Assembly: GCA_018257865.1 (NCBI GenBank)
Contig: JAEUBA010000005.1
Location: 372,001 to 436,000, forward strand
DNA from: Stereocaulon alpinum
Taxonomy: Eukaryota > Ascomycota > Lecanoromycetes > Lecanorales > Stereocaulaceae
DNA length: 64,000 bases
Reading direction: 5' to 3'
The position numbers and the translations under genes were made by a program. A model generated the notes under the pieces. That model was not told the origin of the DNA and made no database searches. It was given only the letters and a program-made list of their open reading frames with translations. Positions 47,440-58,744 of this stretch are shown one piece after another; the first letter of the stretch is position 1, and the number at the start of each line of letters is the position of its first letter.

Positions 47440-48992
47440 TCAGCGAACGACTTTCAACTTACCAGTCCCGATGTTTTTGATCTTCATCTCTCTGAGATCT
47501 TTGCTAACAAGTCTCTCAATGATTTCAATATATTTTCTCGCATTGAGCGGCAAATCGCCATAGCTTTTCACACCAGTGATCGACTGTTTCCAGCCTGGAC
47601 ATGTCTCGTATACGAACTCAAGGTCTTCGAAGGCATCACTACTTTCAGGAAAATCTCTCAGGACTTTCACGTTATTACAATACGCAACTACGACTTTGAC
47701 TTCATCGAAATAGTCGAGCACGCTGCATTCAATGATTAGCACGGAACGGAGCGCTTGAATTTGGTGGCAGGGATACATGAACTCCAACTTGGTCAGGTTC
47801 AACGAACTATACTCGTTCGCCAAATGAGCGGACCTAAGCAAATCAGATCATCACTGCAAACAATAGCTCTGGAGAAATTGCTTACCGCAAAGCAACGCCG
47901 TCAAATCATCCTGCATGCCGCTTTCGTCCAGTTGTCACGCCAGACTCCTTACCTACGACTTAGGTCGTGTAGGCCTTGCTATCTTCCAGTAAGCATGCTA
48001 GGCCTAAAGACTTGGGACGAGTAGGAAGCGACTTACACAACCCCAATTACCTCACCAATGGATTGCCAGCCAAGATGAAGACCGGTCAAAATGCCACCAA
48101 TGCCAGTGTTCGAGGATGTCACGTAAGGATAGGTGCCCATATCTACTCACTCATGAACGCCCAATCAAGACCCGAGGAATGCAGCACCTACCAAAATCAA
48201 GCATGAAACCATTAGCCCCTTCGATAAAAATGTTGTCCCCCTTCGCCTTCGCTTGCATCAACAACGGCGCCTATTCGACAAGAAACGGCCGTAACTTCTC
48301 TCGCAAATCCCGAATCTTCGCTGCCTTGCCGCTCAAATCGTGAAACAAGTCTGGAAACCGATTCTGGGCCTCCACCGTCAACCGAATCAACTTTTTCTCA
48401 AAGACTTCTTTATCCAGCACATCTGCCATGCGGATTCCTCTCCTACTCATCTTGGTGCTGTATGTCGGTCCAATGCCTACCCCAGATGTGGTAAGCCCAG
48501 CTCAACCCAACAAGAAACGCAATGGAGCTGGTTCACCCTTTCCTGTCGTCCCGACCTTCGCTGTGCCTAAGCCTTTCTCCTCATACGTATCCACCAGCTG
48601 ATGTAAATCAGTCACTACATGGGCCGCGCTACTGATGAAGATCCTTGCTTCCGTCTGCACCACAGCCTTCTTCAATTCCTCGAGCTCCGCGAAGAAAGAT
48701 GGAATATGAACGACGCAACCCGCGCCGATCAGGTTTATACATTTGGGATTTGCGAGACCGAGCCCGCCTACGTTACTCACGGTCAGCATCCTTATGAAAA
48801 CCGAGTCTGTATAGCATTGCACCTACTGGGGATACTGTGGTAGTGCAGCGTCTTTCCGTTCGCTACAATGGTGTGGCCTGCATTGTTGCCGCCTTGAGCA
48901 CGTACGCAGAGATCGGCTTTGGCGGCTAGGATGTCGACTAGTCTTCCTCTGCCTTCGTCGCCCTATTGGGTGCCGAGGAACATGGTTGCCAT
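47440..48992 (-). pseudogene. Decayed, intron-rich paralog of adenylosuccinate synthetase
   Basis: Homology to ADSS runs over the full length from ATG 48990-48992 (MATMFLGTQ) to the C-terminal block (NEYSSLNLTKLEF, VYETCPGWKQSITG) ending near 47440. In-frame stops occur at 48963-48965 (TAG, where ADSS has W or F before GDEG), 48271-48273 (TAG), 47960-47962 (TAA) and 47906-47908 (TGA, at the Trp of GWLD). The P-loop reads GDEGRGRLVD, with both Lys changed to Arg. The segment with GPLPTE, about 20 residues, is deleted. Good GT-AG introns are visible at several positions absent from the intact gene, for example inside LDFD-MGTYPYVTS and GEVIGVV-KAYTT. It is therefore an old paralog and not a recent copy. 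Confidence 0.85.
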
Positions 48993-49263
48993 TTGTGCTA
49001 CGGAGAAATGAAGTACGATCTAGGTGGCTGAGAATGGTGTGTTTATGGATTGCGAGGATTGGAAATGATACGGTGTGGCTTTTTGGAACCAGTTTTTCAG
49101 AAGTTTGGTACGGGTGGGTATCAAGAACCTTGAGGCTGCGTGTATGGAACGCGAAGTTTGTGTAGCTCGGTACGCTGTATGGTAAAAGTGAGGCTACTTC
49201 GGGATGAAGAGGAGCAATATCTGTCTTGAAGCCAACCAGCTCCCCCCGCGCCCAAGAACATGA

Positions 49264-52230
49264 CTACCAGCGCGCATCCAACACCTTACTAATTCTCGTC
49301 AATACCCGTCGTCCCCCAAGCAAAGTCTCAAACCGAACGAGTCTCTCTTCTAAAGACATCTTGACGAAAGCCGTGAGCCCGAAATCAACACCAACCACTC
49401 CTCCACCCTCAGTCCCACTCGGTGCCTTCAACTTCCCTAATATCGCTTGGGCAGCGAAGGCATTCATACCTGCTCTCCGGAGGAACACTTCCCATTGTGT
49501 CTCGTCCTGAAGCAATTTGATTTCTTCTTGGGTCCCGATGCCGTGCTTTACCATCATGGCTACGATCCATTTCGCTAGATCGTTTTCAGTGCCGGCTATG
49601 AATGTGGTTGTAACTTCATTGGGTAAAGCGGAGCAGAAGGTTGTGAATTCGATGAGCGCTTCGCAGTCGTTGGCGTCTAGCTCGCTGATACCTCCGATGA
49701 TGTCGCTTGTGTGGCGGTCTTCGTTGATTAGGACGAGCAGCCTTTCGTATCGTGGGCTGGTTGCTAGGATGCGTTCTCGAATGGATGATCGGGCTACTTG
49801 GCCGGGTAGAGAGCGCTGCTTGATTTTCTGGAGGGTTGTCCAGATGAGGCCGGTACTCGGTGAGAGAATGATGTCTGCTTCGTCGGCTATGGTGTTGAGA
49901 ACCTGAGGCGCTGTAGTGGGTTTTGATTGTGGTCGTTGCTGTGCGGCTAGGTAGAGGTTGTAATCTCGTTCGATGTATTTAGCGGACGGGACGAGGTTCT
50001 GGATCTGGCGTGCTAGGTTTCGGTTCTTAAGGAGTGGGGCGGACGTGTGGGACTTTGATGGCGGTCGCTGTTCAGGGGGCATATAGAGGTTGAAGTCTCG
50101 CTCGATGAACTCTGCAGATGGGAACAAGGTCCGGATATTACGTGCAAGGCTTCGGTTGCTGAGGAAAGCGGCAGAGACAACGAAGGGACATTGGGTGATT
50201 GGTGGTGTAATGACTGGTGATTGCATGATGTAATCCTCGCTTTTCGAGGAAGACTCAATGATATCTGCCAGTACTGCTATGGGTTGCTTGGTAGATGGCA
50301 CGCTCGGGAAGTGGTGGTCCGCTTTCAGCTTCGGCTTCTCAATGACGCCCTTTCGTACATTCAGGAAATCGTCCAGTGCGCCCATGGCAGAAAAATTATC
50401 TGCGAAGGTGCTGTCGGGTTCCTCGCTCCCAGAGGCTGCGTGACCTTGGTATCGGCTGGCCAGTATGCCTCCAACAGTCCTCTTTCGACTGTATCGCTCA
50501 ATTGATATTGCTGCGCTTCTAGCTTTGGGAGCCGAACTTAATGGCGGCGCATTGGAACTGTTTGCTTCTAGCTCGAGCTTTCGTTTCCTGACTAGAGACT
50601 CAAAATCCTTGTCTTCTGGAAAGGTCCCCTCTTGAAGCTCTTCTTCGTCCATTTCGGCTAGCTCATCCATTATGCGTAGCCCGTCAGGCTTCCATGTCAA
50701 TGTGTCAATGTTCAGTCTTTCTGGCTGGGCTAGATACATGGCAAGGGATCCGTCGTCCAGAAAGCTCTCTTGCGTGTCGACGTTGCCAAGCGCGGTAGGG
50801 AAGGGTGCCCATCTCAGCTCTCGTTCGGCCTTACTGTTTATGGGCCAGAAATGCTTCTTAGAGGAGTTGTTACTGAAATGACGTGCTTTCATTTCCCTCA
50901 GTATTTCTTTGTACACGTCATCTGTCCCATGGGACGTAGTGGTTCTGGTGCTTGCTCTCCACAGTGCGATGGGAAGAGAAAAGTCCATGATAGGTACAGT
51001 GACTCTAAGCGTAGTGTCTTCCTCCTGCAGCTGCTCCTGCTCGATCTCCCGCTCGGCCTTGACACCGATTGATGCGATGGCGTCCTCGAAGAAGGTGTCA
51101 ATTTCAATAGACGACGTTTCCTCGGGCTTCGGAATTGGTAACGGAAGATCTGGGATAAGCTCAGGCAAGGCTTCACTGAACGTTACACTCTTCCTTCTCC
51201 ATAGCGGTAGCCGCTCTGATTTTGCTGGCGACAGCGGTACCTCGATTTTTCGATCCTGTAATGGTGCTCTCAAAAGTGTAGGTGATGATGGTGGATCTTT
51301 GATCCCTCTGAGCGGGCTATAGATGTCGCCGAGGCTCTCTGAGTCGAGGAGCATTTGGTCTGAGCATTGTGAGCTGTCGTCTACTTGCTTCATCTGGAGG
51401 ATGGTTGCATCCCCATCGAAGAGTGTTCGCTCGACATCACGAAGTTCTTGTCGACTTGGACTGGTACGGTCTGACAGAAGGTCAAGATGTCCGGTCTCCG
51501 ATGACGGTACGAAAGGCTGCAGGCTCGGTGAGAGAGGCAGTAGTGGTGGCGATAGTAGTTCCACTTTGATGCTCTGAAGTAGGTCAACATTGTTTGTCTC
51601 CAACCGTTGGATAGTGTGGATAGTACACACTTTCTTATAGTAAAGATCGTCATGTTCAAAGACTTCATGGATGCCACCCTCGCGGTGGAACGCTAGAGTC
51701 TCCTTCAAGAACGCAAATGCACCGCTCGATACCTGCAATTTCTCCGATTCTGACCTCTTGGCGTACTTGTCCGGTAGATCGTAGCACTTAGATGGCCAGG
51801 TGAGGCCCTCATCCGCCTCTTCGTCGACTGTCTCAAGCGGCAAGAACTCGTGCTTGAGGTCGGTTACGACCTGAGGTGCGAAATTGAGCATGTCAAGCTC
51901 ATGGACAGAGCGTAACAGCGGCAACCCATGTTTCATATACCGAACACGATGAATCTCGACCCCGTCATCGTGTCGTAGCGGGATTTCTTTCGCTAAAGCT
52001 ACGATGCATGACAGCAGGGACGCAGCCCCTGCACTGACTGTCAAGCGCTCCTCTGGGATTTGGAAATTAGCGAAATTGATTCCCGATAGCCCTGAATGAC
52101 TCTCGGGTTCTATCGATGGAACGTTGTCGCGTGCTGAAAAAGCTTGCAGAGGATGAGGCTCAAGATGGTTGCGTATCAAGCCGTAGAAGCGAGCATAGTC
52201 TATGATTGAAGGTTCTTCCTCTTGTGACAT
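49264..52230 (-). CDS. Large fungal protein with XPF-like C-terminus, possible Zip2/SHOC1-type meiotic factor, 988 aa
   Basis: This is a single long exon. The N-terminal part (MSQEEEPSIIDYARFYGLIR...) and Ser/Pro-rich middle have no recognised domain. At about residues 690-790 two tandem units of about 45 residues occur, each with N-R-x-L-A-R-x-I, P-S-A and I-E-R-D-[FY]-N-L-Y. The C-terminal 230 residues have an alpha/beta block (RYERLLVLINEDRHTSDI, TTFIAGTENDLAKWIVAMM) and a helix-hairpin-helix-like end (WEVFLRRAGMNAFAAQAILG). This order resembles the degenerate XPF nuclease plus HhH fold of Zip2/SHOC1 proteins that bind recombination intermediates, but I can only suggest it by pattern. The gene is real by length and composition; the name is tentative. 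Confidence 0.7.
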   Translation of the reverse strand: MSQEEEPSIIDYARFYGLIRNHLEPHPLQAFSARDNVPSIEPESHSGLSGINFANFQIPEERLTVSAGAASLLSCIVALAKEIPLRHDDGVEIHRVRYMKHGLPLLRSVHELDMLNFAPQVVTDLKHEFLPLETVDEEADEGLTWPSKCYDLPDKYAKRSESEKLQVSSGAFAFLKETLAFHREGGIHEVFEHDDLYYKKVCTIHTIQRLETNNVDLLQSIKVELLSPPLLPLSPSLQPFVPSSETGHLDLLSDRTSPSRQELRDVERTLFDGDATILQMKQVDDSSQCSDQMLLDSESLGDIYSPLRGIKDPPSSPTLLRAPLQDRKIEVPLSPAKSERLPLWRRKSVTFSEALPELIPDLPLPIPKPEETSSIEIDTFFEDAIASIGVKAEREIEQEQLQEEDTTLRVTVPIMDFSLPIALWRASTRTTTSHGTDDVYKEILREMKARHFSNNSSKKHFWPINSKAERELRWAPFPTALGNVDTQESFLDDGSLAMYLAQPERLNIDTLTWKPDGLRIMDELAEMDEEELQEGTFPEDKDFESLVRKRKLELEANSSNAPPLSSAPKARSAAISIERYSRKRTVGGILASRYQGHAASGSEEPDSTFADNFSAMGALDDFLNVRKGVIEKPKLKADHHFPSVPSTKQPIAVLADIIESSSKSEDYIMQSPVITPPITQCPFVVSAAFLSNRSLARNIRTLFPSAEFIERDFNLYMPPEQRPPSKSHTSAPLLKNRNLARQIQNLVPSAKYIERDYNLYLAAQQRPQSKPTTAPQVLNTIADEADIILSPSTGLIWTTLQKIKQRSLPGQVARSSIRERILATSPRYERLLVLINEDRHTSDIIGGISELDANDCEALIEFTTFCSALPNEVTTTFIAGTENDLAKWIVAMMVKHGIGTQEEIKLLQDETQWEVFLRRAGMNAFAAQAILGKLKAPSGTEGGGVVGVDFGLTAFVKMSLEERLVRFETLLGGRRVLTRISKVLDARW

Positions 52231-52899
52231 GCTAAAGCTGGGTCACCTTAGGCTTTATTAACACAATGCATGGAATTGTAGTCAATCAAAATCCCCGTCG
52301 GGAAGTGGGTGTGTAGGGCGGAGCCGTACGGTGTCACTCAAACTCCTGGGTTTCAGCGCAGATAATTTGGCTTTCCGTACAGTCTTTGAGCCGCAGGATT
52401 ACCGGCATCACAATCAAGGTCCCAAAAGTAGGGGCGGTCGTGAAAGTTCTTCGAGCCCATGTGAGTGATGATGATGATGATAGGTCACCTTCCCAAGAAC
52501 AGTACGCTCTCAATGACTTGTTTGGTTTACACGGCTTTACAGTCAGGCAGTGGACTACGACAGAGTCGTCAAAGTGCAGAAGATAGAGTAGTGAGCTCGC
52601 TAGTATCAGGGCTAGGGTTTCCTTTGTGCTTACCCTTGGCGCCCATGCCTATGGTAGATAACCATTAGAGAACAAGCAAGAGAATTTACAGCACATTTGG
52701 AAATTGCCTGAGCGCTAATGAATCGCGTCATGGTCATCTTTCAACCGTAATCTTCGGATTCGAGGCATGGACACAATGACGCACGCACGCTGTAGCGCAT
52801 CGACAAAGTTGTAGCTACTGAGGCGGTGAGACCTCGATGCAGGTTAAGTACCGCTGACCCCTGGAACTTGCTTCATGTTTCCATACTGTCGCAAACTGC
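52231..52899. other. Intergenic region, nothing recognised
   Basis: These 669 bp lie between two minus-strand genes. A short ATG trinucleotide microsatellite occurs near 52466-52481. No gene was seen. Confidence 0.5.
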
Positions 52900-54250
52900 T
52901 CAATCATTGTAGTTAGCGAGACCTGAGCCATCCTTAATGACCTCAGAAAGTCCGTAGCGAGCGTTGATATCTTCCTCCTGTGATTTACCCGTGGGGTCGA
53001 GGACTGGCCTCTCCGCAGTGCTGGCCACACGGACAGCATGACGACGGTGGGGAGCAAAGCCATAAGAAGCGGAGTGGTTCTATCAGAGTCAGCACATACA
53101 AAAGGAACAGTATGCTTTTGTACTTACGCAGACTCGGTTGTCCCAGAAAGCAACATCATTCTTCTGCCACTGGAAACGGACGTGGTTCTCTTGAGTAGTA
53201 GAAGTGAGCTCGTTGAGATAGTTGATTATTGTATTAGACTCGGCTTTTGGGACCCCAACAATAGCAGTGACAAAGCCAGGATTGTAGAATACGGACTTCC
53301 ATCCGGTAACGGGATTCGTGCGTATGAGAGGATGCTTGGTCACAACTGGCTTACGACGCACTGTACGGCCGAGAGCGTTGGATCCATCTGCTTGGATATG
53401 TGCAGAATGCAAGGCTTCAAGACCTTCCAGGTACTTCTGCATGCCCCGGGAGAGAAGATCGTAGACCGCGTACTATGTGTGATTCCCCAATCAACAGAGG
53501 TTTTGATGGGACAGGGCATGGGTCATGAATAGAACGTTTCGAGGAAAGGGCTACGAGCTGCGGAAGCTTACTTGAGATGACCAGAGAGTGTCTCCTCCAC
53601 CTCCCCGCGGAGGGCCTGACAGGAGCTTCAGTGAAGTGTAGGATGGTGGCTGAATTTCGTATGTTACCTGATATGACATTAATCACATTGTTTATGTGCC
53701 AGGCTATCTTGCTTACATCGGAGTGCCACAAGAAGGTAGGCGCAAAATTTGCTCGCTGCTCTTTTGAATACTGGTCGGTGTACACGACATGGACGTCATC
53801 GAGATCTCCTCGACAAGGAACAGAAGTCGTCGCATGCTTGTGAAGTTTGCCGTAGTATTCGCCAAGCTGACGCTGAGCGTCAATGTCGAAGTCCTCTTGA
53901 TTACGGAAGAAGACGACCCCTCGGGTCGCAACAAGGCGCGCCAGGTCATCCTTCTGCGGATTGGTGAGCTTAGCGAGGTCCACACCATGGATTTCGGTGC
54001 CAGTTTTGGGGTTACAATCGAAGATATCGGTGGCATTGGCGAGGAGGTTACGGAACTGAGGATCACCCTGAATACCTTTATCCTGATAGGGAACCTCTGT
54101 CAATGGCTCCCAATGAACATTGGGGAAGTTTGGGCGAAGGTCGTCGTGCTCATAGTTAGAGTTATCCTCGATACTTGTACGGCCAGGTTCATAGACCAGG
54201 TTATTTTGTCTCTTTATGGGCGGCTGAGAGGAGATGAGCGTTCCACGCAT
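52900..54250 (-). CDS. TauD/TfdA-family alpha-ketoglutarate-dependent dioxygenase, 384 aa
   Basis: This is a non-haem Fe(II) dioxygenase of the taurine/sulfonate family, cytosolic by lack of a signal. Exons are 53717-54250, 53572-53667, 53128-53472 and 52900-53079; introns are 49, 99 and 48 nt; total 1155 nt. The iron facial triad is visible as H-x-D in FLWHSD (residues about 175-178), with the distal His in HRRHAVRV of the last exon. Other family blocks are KTGTEIHGVDLAKLT, ATRGVVFFRNQ, GGGDTLWSSQ at the exon 2 end and NPGFVTAIVGVPKAESN. The start is set at ATG 54250; the longer frame upstream has only a TTG. Relatives in fungi release sulfite from taurine or act on aryloxyalkanoates; the substrate here is unknown. 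Confidence 0.92.
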
Positions 54251-56440
54251 TTTTTCGGCGATAGTATATGTATGATACGTGGAAGGCTCTTGCTCGAACA
54301 GTGGGTAATTGAAAGACGAAGAAAAGACAACAGATCTGCCAAGCAACGGAAATTACAAGAATTTGAGATATGGATCTTTATTAGCGTTGCAGAGAATGGA
54401 ATGTGATATATCAAGAGAAGAGCAGCCGCTGATACTATCATAAGCCCACATTAATCATCCTGCATTCACGGACCTCGTACGTAAGCGCCATTGCCGGCAT
54501 CACACCATCTCTCCAAATAAGCTCACTACCAAGGGAGTCCGAGCTGTGAAGAGCCAATTTGCCAGGGTGTTTCCCCACATACTGCAAAGCATATTTATGC
54601 AAGGACAACTAGATAAAAGGCAACAACAGTTTCAGGGCTGCGTGAGCTAGGCTAATCGCAAATGCGAGATTGCGCTATCAATATAGATATTGGGCCGCCA
54701 CTTCTAGTATGGGAAGTCGATATCCCGGTTCGACATTGGTAAATTCGTGTACGTAATTGAGAGCTTCGCCAGGACCTTCTCCTCTTTGAAGCGATTTCCC
54801 GTACGGGTTTGTCATAGCTGGAGAACAAACCACTAGAGGACGTCCGAGGGAAATCACACTAAGTTTCTAGCGCCGATCTTCCCGGGGTTGCACCAACGCA
54901 CGCAAGATTCTGACCCCGTTGCGTGATGAGCCTCACCATCATCCGCCTGTGCTGATGACATCAATTCCAGCAATGTCAGCAATGATTGTTAAGCCAATGT
55001 CGCACCCGCTCCATTCATCTCTATACTGTTCTGTCTTCGTTGCGGTCTGAGGCCCCGTGCCAACAGTCAGATGTCTGTTCGCCGGACTTTTGCGATATTA
55101 GGCTGTTGGATTCACGGATGATAGCCGGATGAAATTATAGAGCCTGGAACCTGCTTCATATCGTGCGGCGCATCTGTCGATCTTTCCGCCAACCATCTGC
55201 CCGTTGCCAGTTACTTGCGCTCGCTCCTGAGAAGAGGCTGCTTAGGTGTTTTCCAGGTTCTTTACCTCCCAATCTGTCTAAATGTTGCTCGGGGCAAATG
55301 TATTTCGGTACGGACTCTATTCGGGAACAGCTCTTTTGTCTTTGTTTTGCTCCCAGACCACGCCTTTTAGTAGGCATGATGCTCCCCAGACGAGCTCTTG
55401 TCTCCGCTTTCCTACTATCGATAATTTGCATCTTTTCCGAGTGCTTTCCCATGAGTTCGTTATATGTAGTCGGGTGTCAGATCTTGCATTGATGTCCTCC
55501 AAAGCGTCTGTTTTGTGAATGACTCTTTTCGGACACATTTTCGCTGATATCATTATTGTTGACGACCCTCACAGCCCTATCTGCAGCGTGATCAAACTCG
55601 CAATATATATACAAGTAACAATTTGAACAGAGAAATGTATAACAAAGCTCCATGTAGGTCACTTGCACTCTCGGTCGTTGGTTCAAAATCTCCATTCTGA
55701 GGTCGCTCGAATATTGGATGGAATCTACCGTCGCCTCGGACCGCACAGCGTTTTCGGGCCGAAACTTTGCGCAGCTGATATTCAAGCGTCGGCTGTTCGT
55801 CTTTACCAGCATCTGCCGCAATTATAGACAGATTGCTCCAATTGCCGAACTATGCCCGGTTGCTAGGCACATGGCGTTATACCCAATCGAGGTTTCCCAA
55901 TATTTAGCTGTTGGGCGTCTGAGTCAATAGACCGGGCCAAAACCAGACTTTTGGAGACGTGTCGGCGTGTTTTCTGAAGTAGAGCAACTGCCCTCGACTT
56001 TCCCCACGCTAAGGACAATTGGTCGAAGGAAGCTTGCGGTGATTGGCTGTTGGACGTCGTGTTCGAGTCTGACCGTAAGACGTGGTTCCCACTCCAATCG
56101 CTGGAGTGGAGTGAAGCGGTTGGTGGGTGGTATCTCCAATTGAGGATCTAGCTGCACGACCTTTAGCCGCGTTGCACAATCCAGATGAGATCCGGACGGG
56201 CTTGATTGGATCCGATGGGCTGTTTCAGTGACACTAAAGTCGATTTTGAGGCCACGAGTGATCTAGCCCCTGGAATTGGACCCTGGAGTATTAGTCCTAT
56301 CATTTGTGTCTTTTTACACTTGTTCTCTCCCAACTGTATCTTTGTCAACATTATCAACAGCTGCGGGAAGAGGAATGAGAATTTGCCTTCAAGTCAAGGG
56401 TGCCCGGCTTTGCGAAATACTCATTCAGTAATTCAGATGA
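54251..56440. other. Long gene-free region
   Basis: This is 2.2 kb without a frame, domain, tRNA or clear repeat that I can support. The longest open frames (about 110-120 codons at 55163-55492, 55477-55821 and 56206-56571) have unbiased composition. It precedes the accessory island and may be decayed DNA. Confidence 0.5.
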
Positions 56441-57465
56441 TTATCTTTCGTTATCCAACAACCTTGTCCTTTCATGGTCTTCGTCCTCAGCAGAGCCATT
56501 ACCATGTCCATTTTCCTCTCCACCCTCGCCCTGTTGTTTCCGCTTCTTCCACTTTCTCACTTCGAAGGTAATACCCATTACGAGCAAACACCCTTGCAGC
56601 ACCCCTGTTACAAGATAAATACCCCATGTACTCCACCCTTCCCATCCAAATCTAGCCGCCAGACTGCCAACCCATACAAAGCTGCCAGGCGTCTGTATAC
56701 ACATCATCGGTATACTCAGGCTCTCCACAGCCTGCAACATCCACGTAGTATAGATCTGAGGTAAGAACTGAATGGCTGCAAGGCATGTACCTAGGACGCC
56801 AAGAGTATGGGCCCAGGCTGTAAGATGCGAAGGAACGCGGTAGATGATGATGACGGAGATAGTAAACACCACTATAAGGTGCACGATGCAGGTTACGAAG
56901 ACAATGAATGCTGTGCGGAGGCTGGGCTGTTTGGTGGGCTTGGTAGGTGGTGAGAGGGGTGTAGCTGTGGGGAAGAAAAGCAGGAAGAGGAGGAGTCTGA
57001 GTATTCCTGCCATCAGCATATGTCGCTGATCAATGGTGACTGAACGAGGTAATGAAAGCAAAAACGTACATGACGGTAAAACAAGCCCATTGCACCCCCA
57101 CCTGCGCAATGCCTAATAACCCCGCCGCGCAATCGAACCCATTTAGCACCCTACAGCATGCCAGATCCCTTTGGCTTGCTGGCAGCGTAAGTATGTTGGC
57201 AAAAGCGCACGTTCCTGAAGTGGTGCCTAGGAGGACGAAATAGGGACTGATGCCTTCGGAAGAGCGCCTCGATATGATGCGGTGATGCTGTGGGAGGTAG
57301 GAGATCAGGATACCGAGAAGTATAAGTCTGGGCCCATGACGTTAGCATTCAGGTTTGTCTGGAGATTGAAGCTCAATAAGGATCATAAACGAACATGGAG
57401 AGGGTGAAGTTGACGTAGCTGGGAGAGGAGAGGTCCGCGCAGTGGGGCGTCGTTGCATTGTACAT
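56441..57465 (-). CDS. PQ-loop repeat membrane protein (7-TM), 294 aa
   Basis: Exons are 57395-57465, 57070-57327 and 56441-56996, with introns of 67 nt (donor GTTCGT, slightly unusual) and 73 nt (GTACGT...CAG), for 885 nt in total. Two PQ-loop motifs are clear. The first is SYLPQHHRIISRRSSEGISP and the second is AIQFLPQIYTTWMLQAVESL followed by SIPMMCIQTPGSFVWVGS. Multiple hydrophobic helices separate them (LILLGILISYLP, LLLFLLFFPTATPL, FVTCIVHLIVVFTISVIII, LVTGVLQGCLLVMGI). The C-terminus is charged and ends with ERTRLLD, an acidic-dileucine-like sorting signal. The family includes lysosomal/vacuolar amino-acid exporters and the SWEET/MPC fold; vacuolar localisation is a reasonable inference. 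Confidence 0.85.
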
Positions 57466-57719
57466 GGCTTCGAAGCTAGCAATGATGGACGCGGACCTGG
57501 GTTGGGAGTGAAGCAGGGACGAAGGGTATACACGCTCTTAACTGAAGCAGAAGTGCCAGGCTGCAGACCAAGAGTACACATGCGGAGTTTCGCCTCTATT
57601 CGCTGGCGTGAGACTAGAATGTTTTAGTTCCGGCAACTAAATTCTTAGCTAATTAGTCATAGCTACTTACGAGGAGCCGGACTCCCTGAACGAAAAGACT
57701 ACTCCGCAGACGCCCAGCA

Positions 57720-57881
57720 CCGGCAACAGGGGGTGACATAAGTCAATAAAGTTCCGAGATTGACCCGGGGGCCTTGAGGTGAGCCCCGGGGAACCCCCCC
57801 ATTGGTATTAGTAGGGCCCCCTAGGGGCATCCCCGGGTAAATCTCGGAGCTTTATTGACTTATGTCACCCCCTGTTGCCGG
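57720..57881. mobile_element. 162-bp hairpin element with 41-bp inverted arms (MITE-like)
   Basis: The left arm (57720-57760) begins CCGGCAACAGGGGGTGACAT. The right arm (57841-57881) is its reverse complement with a single mismatch over 41 bp. The 80-bp centre is G/C-rich and has no frame. This is the form of a miniature inverted-repeat element or a foldback end. Arms similar to these recur at 60180-60292. Confidence 0.8.
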
Positions 57882-58348
57882 GTTCCAGCTCGATAGGGGT
57901 TAACACTAGGTCGTTGGGGGTCACCAGTCTCGCTCCCGCAAAGAATAAAATCTTGACCCCGAACGAGCTCTTAGCATGCTCAGTATAGGCTAGACAGCCC
58001 CCGGAGTTTACCCCTTAATATTCGTATATACTGAGCATATACCCTAATCAGCCTCCATTACATACCTACTATATACCTACTATATATACTATATACTAAC
58101 CCTGACTACCTAACCTACCCTAACTACCTAACCACTAACCCTGACCCTAATTATGCCTCCGGCGGCTCTCCCGGAGGGCGACTGCGTCGAGCACCTACCC
58201 TAACCTCCCTAAAGTCTATAAGGAATTGTTAACCCTGGATGAGGTTCTCACGCCTGCCGAGGTTTAGCGGAAGCTAGACTAGTGACCCCTGACGACCTAG
58301 TGTTGGACCCCGTCGAGCTGAGAGACAGCACTCGACCTAAGGCCGACC
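57882..58348. other. Degenerate C-rich region with telomere-like CTAACC units
   Basis: Between 58090 and 58150 the plus strand reads as loose CTAACCCT, CCTAACT and CTAACCCTGACCCTAA units that resemble a decayed (CCCTAA)n tract. TA-rich ACTATATAC repeats lie just before it. A short ATG frame (from 58153) stops at once. Confidence 0.5.
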
Positions 58349-58744
58349 ATGCGGACACCCCGACAGGTCTCAGCACCCCTGTGCCCCCTCCAAAGGGGGC
58401 CACGGACCGTCAGCCCGGTCCTCTCGCCCCCCCCCCCACCCCGTCCTAAGCAAGCCAGGGACCACCAGCCTGGCCCTATCGCGCCCCTACTTCATCCCAA
58501 GCGATGTTCAGGCCAACGTAAAGCAGCACACTTGAAGTCACAGCAGTGGGAGATCAGAAAGATTGTTGGCAAGAGGCGGACTAGACGGGGATCGGAATAC
58601 AAAGTCGTCTGGGCCAGGTCATGGCTGCCCAGAAGTGAGCTTGGGAACGCTCGGAGACTGCTGGGAGAGTTTGAGATGAAGGACTCGGCACAGCAAAAGT
58701 CGAGGTGCGACAGATCGGCTCGGGATAGCGGCAGTGGAGTCTAG
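58349..58744 (+). pseudogene. Chromodomain fragment, probably from a retrotransposon polyprotein
   Basis: A 131-codon frame contains a recognisable chromodomain core near its C-terminal half: WEIRKIVGKRRTRRGSEYKV, then VWARSWLPRSELGNARRLLG. Such chromodomains are common at the C-terminus of chromovirus-type Ty3/gypsy integrases and of fungal orphan proteins. The region before it is Pro-rich and includes a C10-plus homopolymer run at about 58430. There is no integrase or reverse transcriptase frame nearby, so this looks like a leftover piece. Confidence 0.5.

Noticed and set aside
57720..57881. Hairpin considered as a bacterial-type terminator or CRISPR unit
   Set aside because: The context is fungal nuclear DNA; 41-bp arms and a related copy at 60.2 kb fit a mobile element far better. 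No CRISPR array exists in the window.
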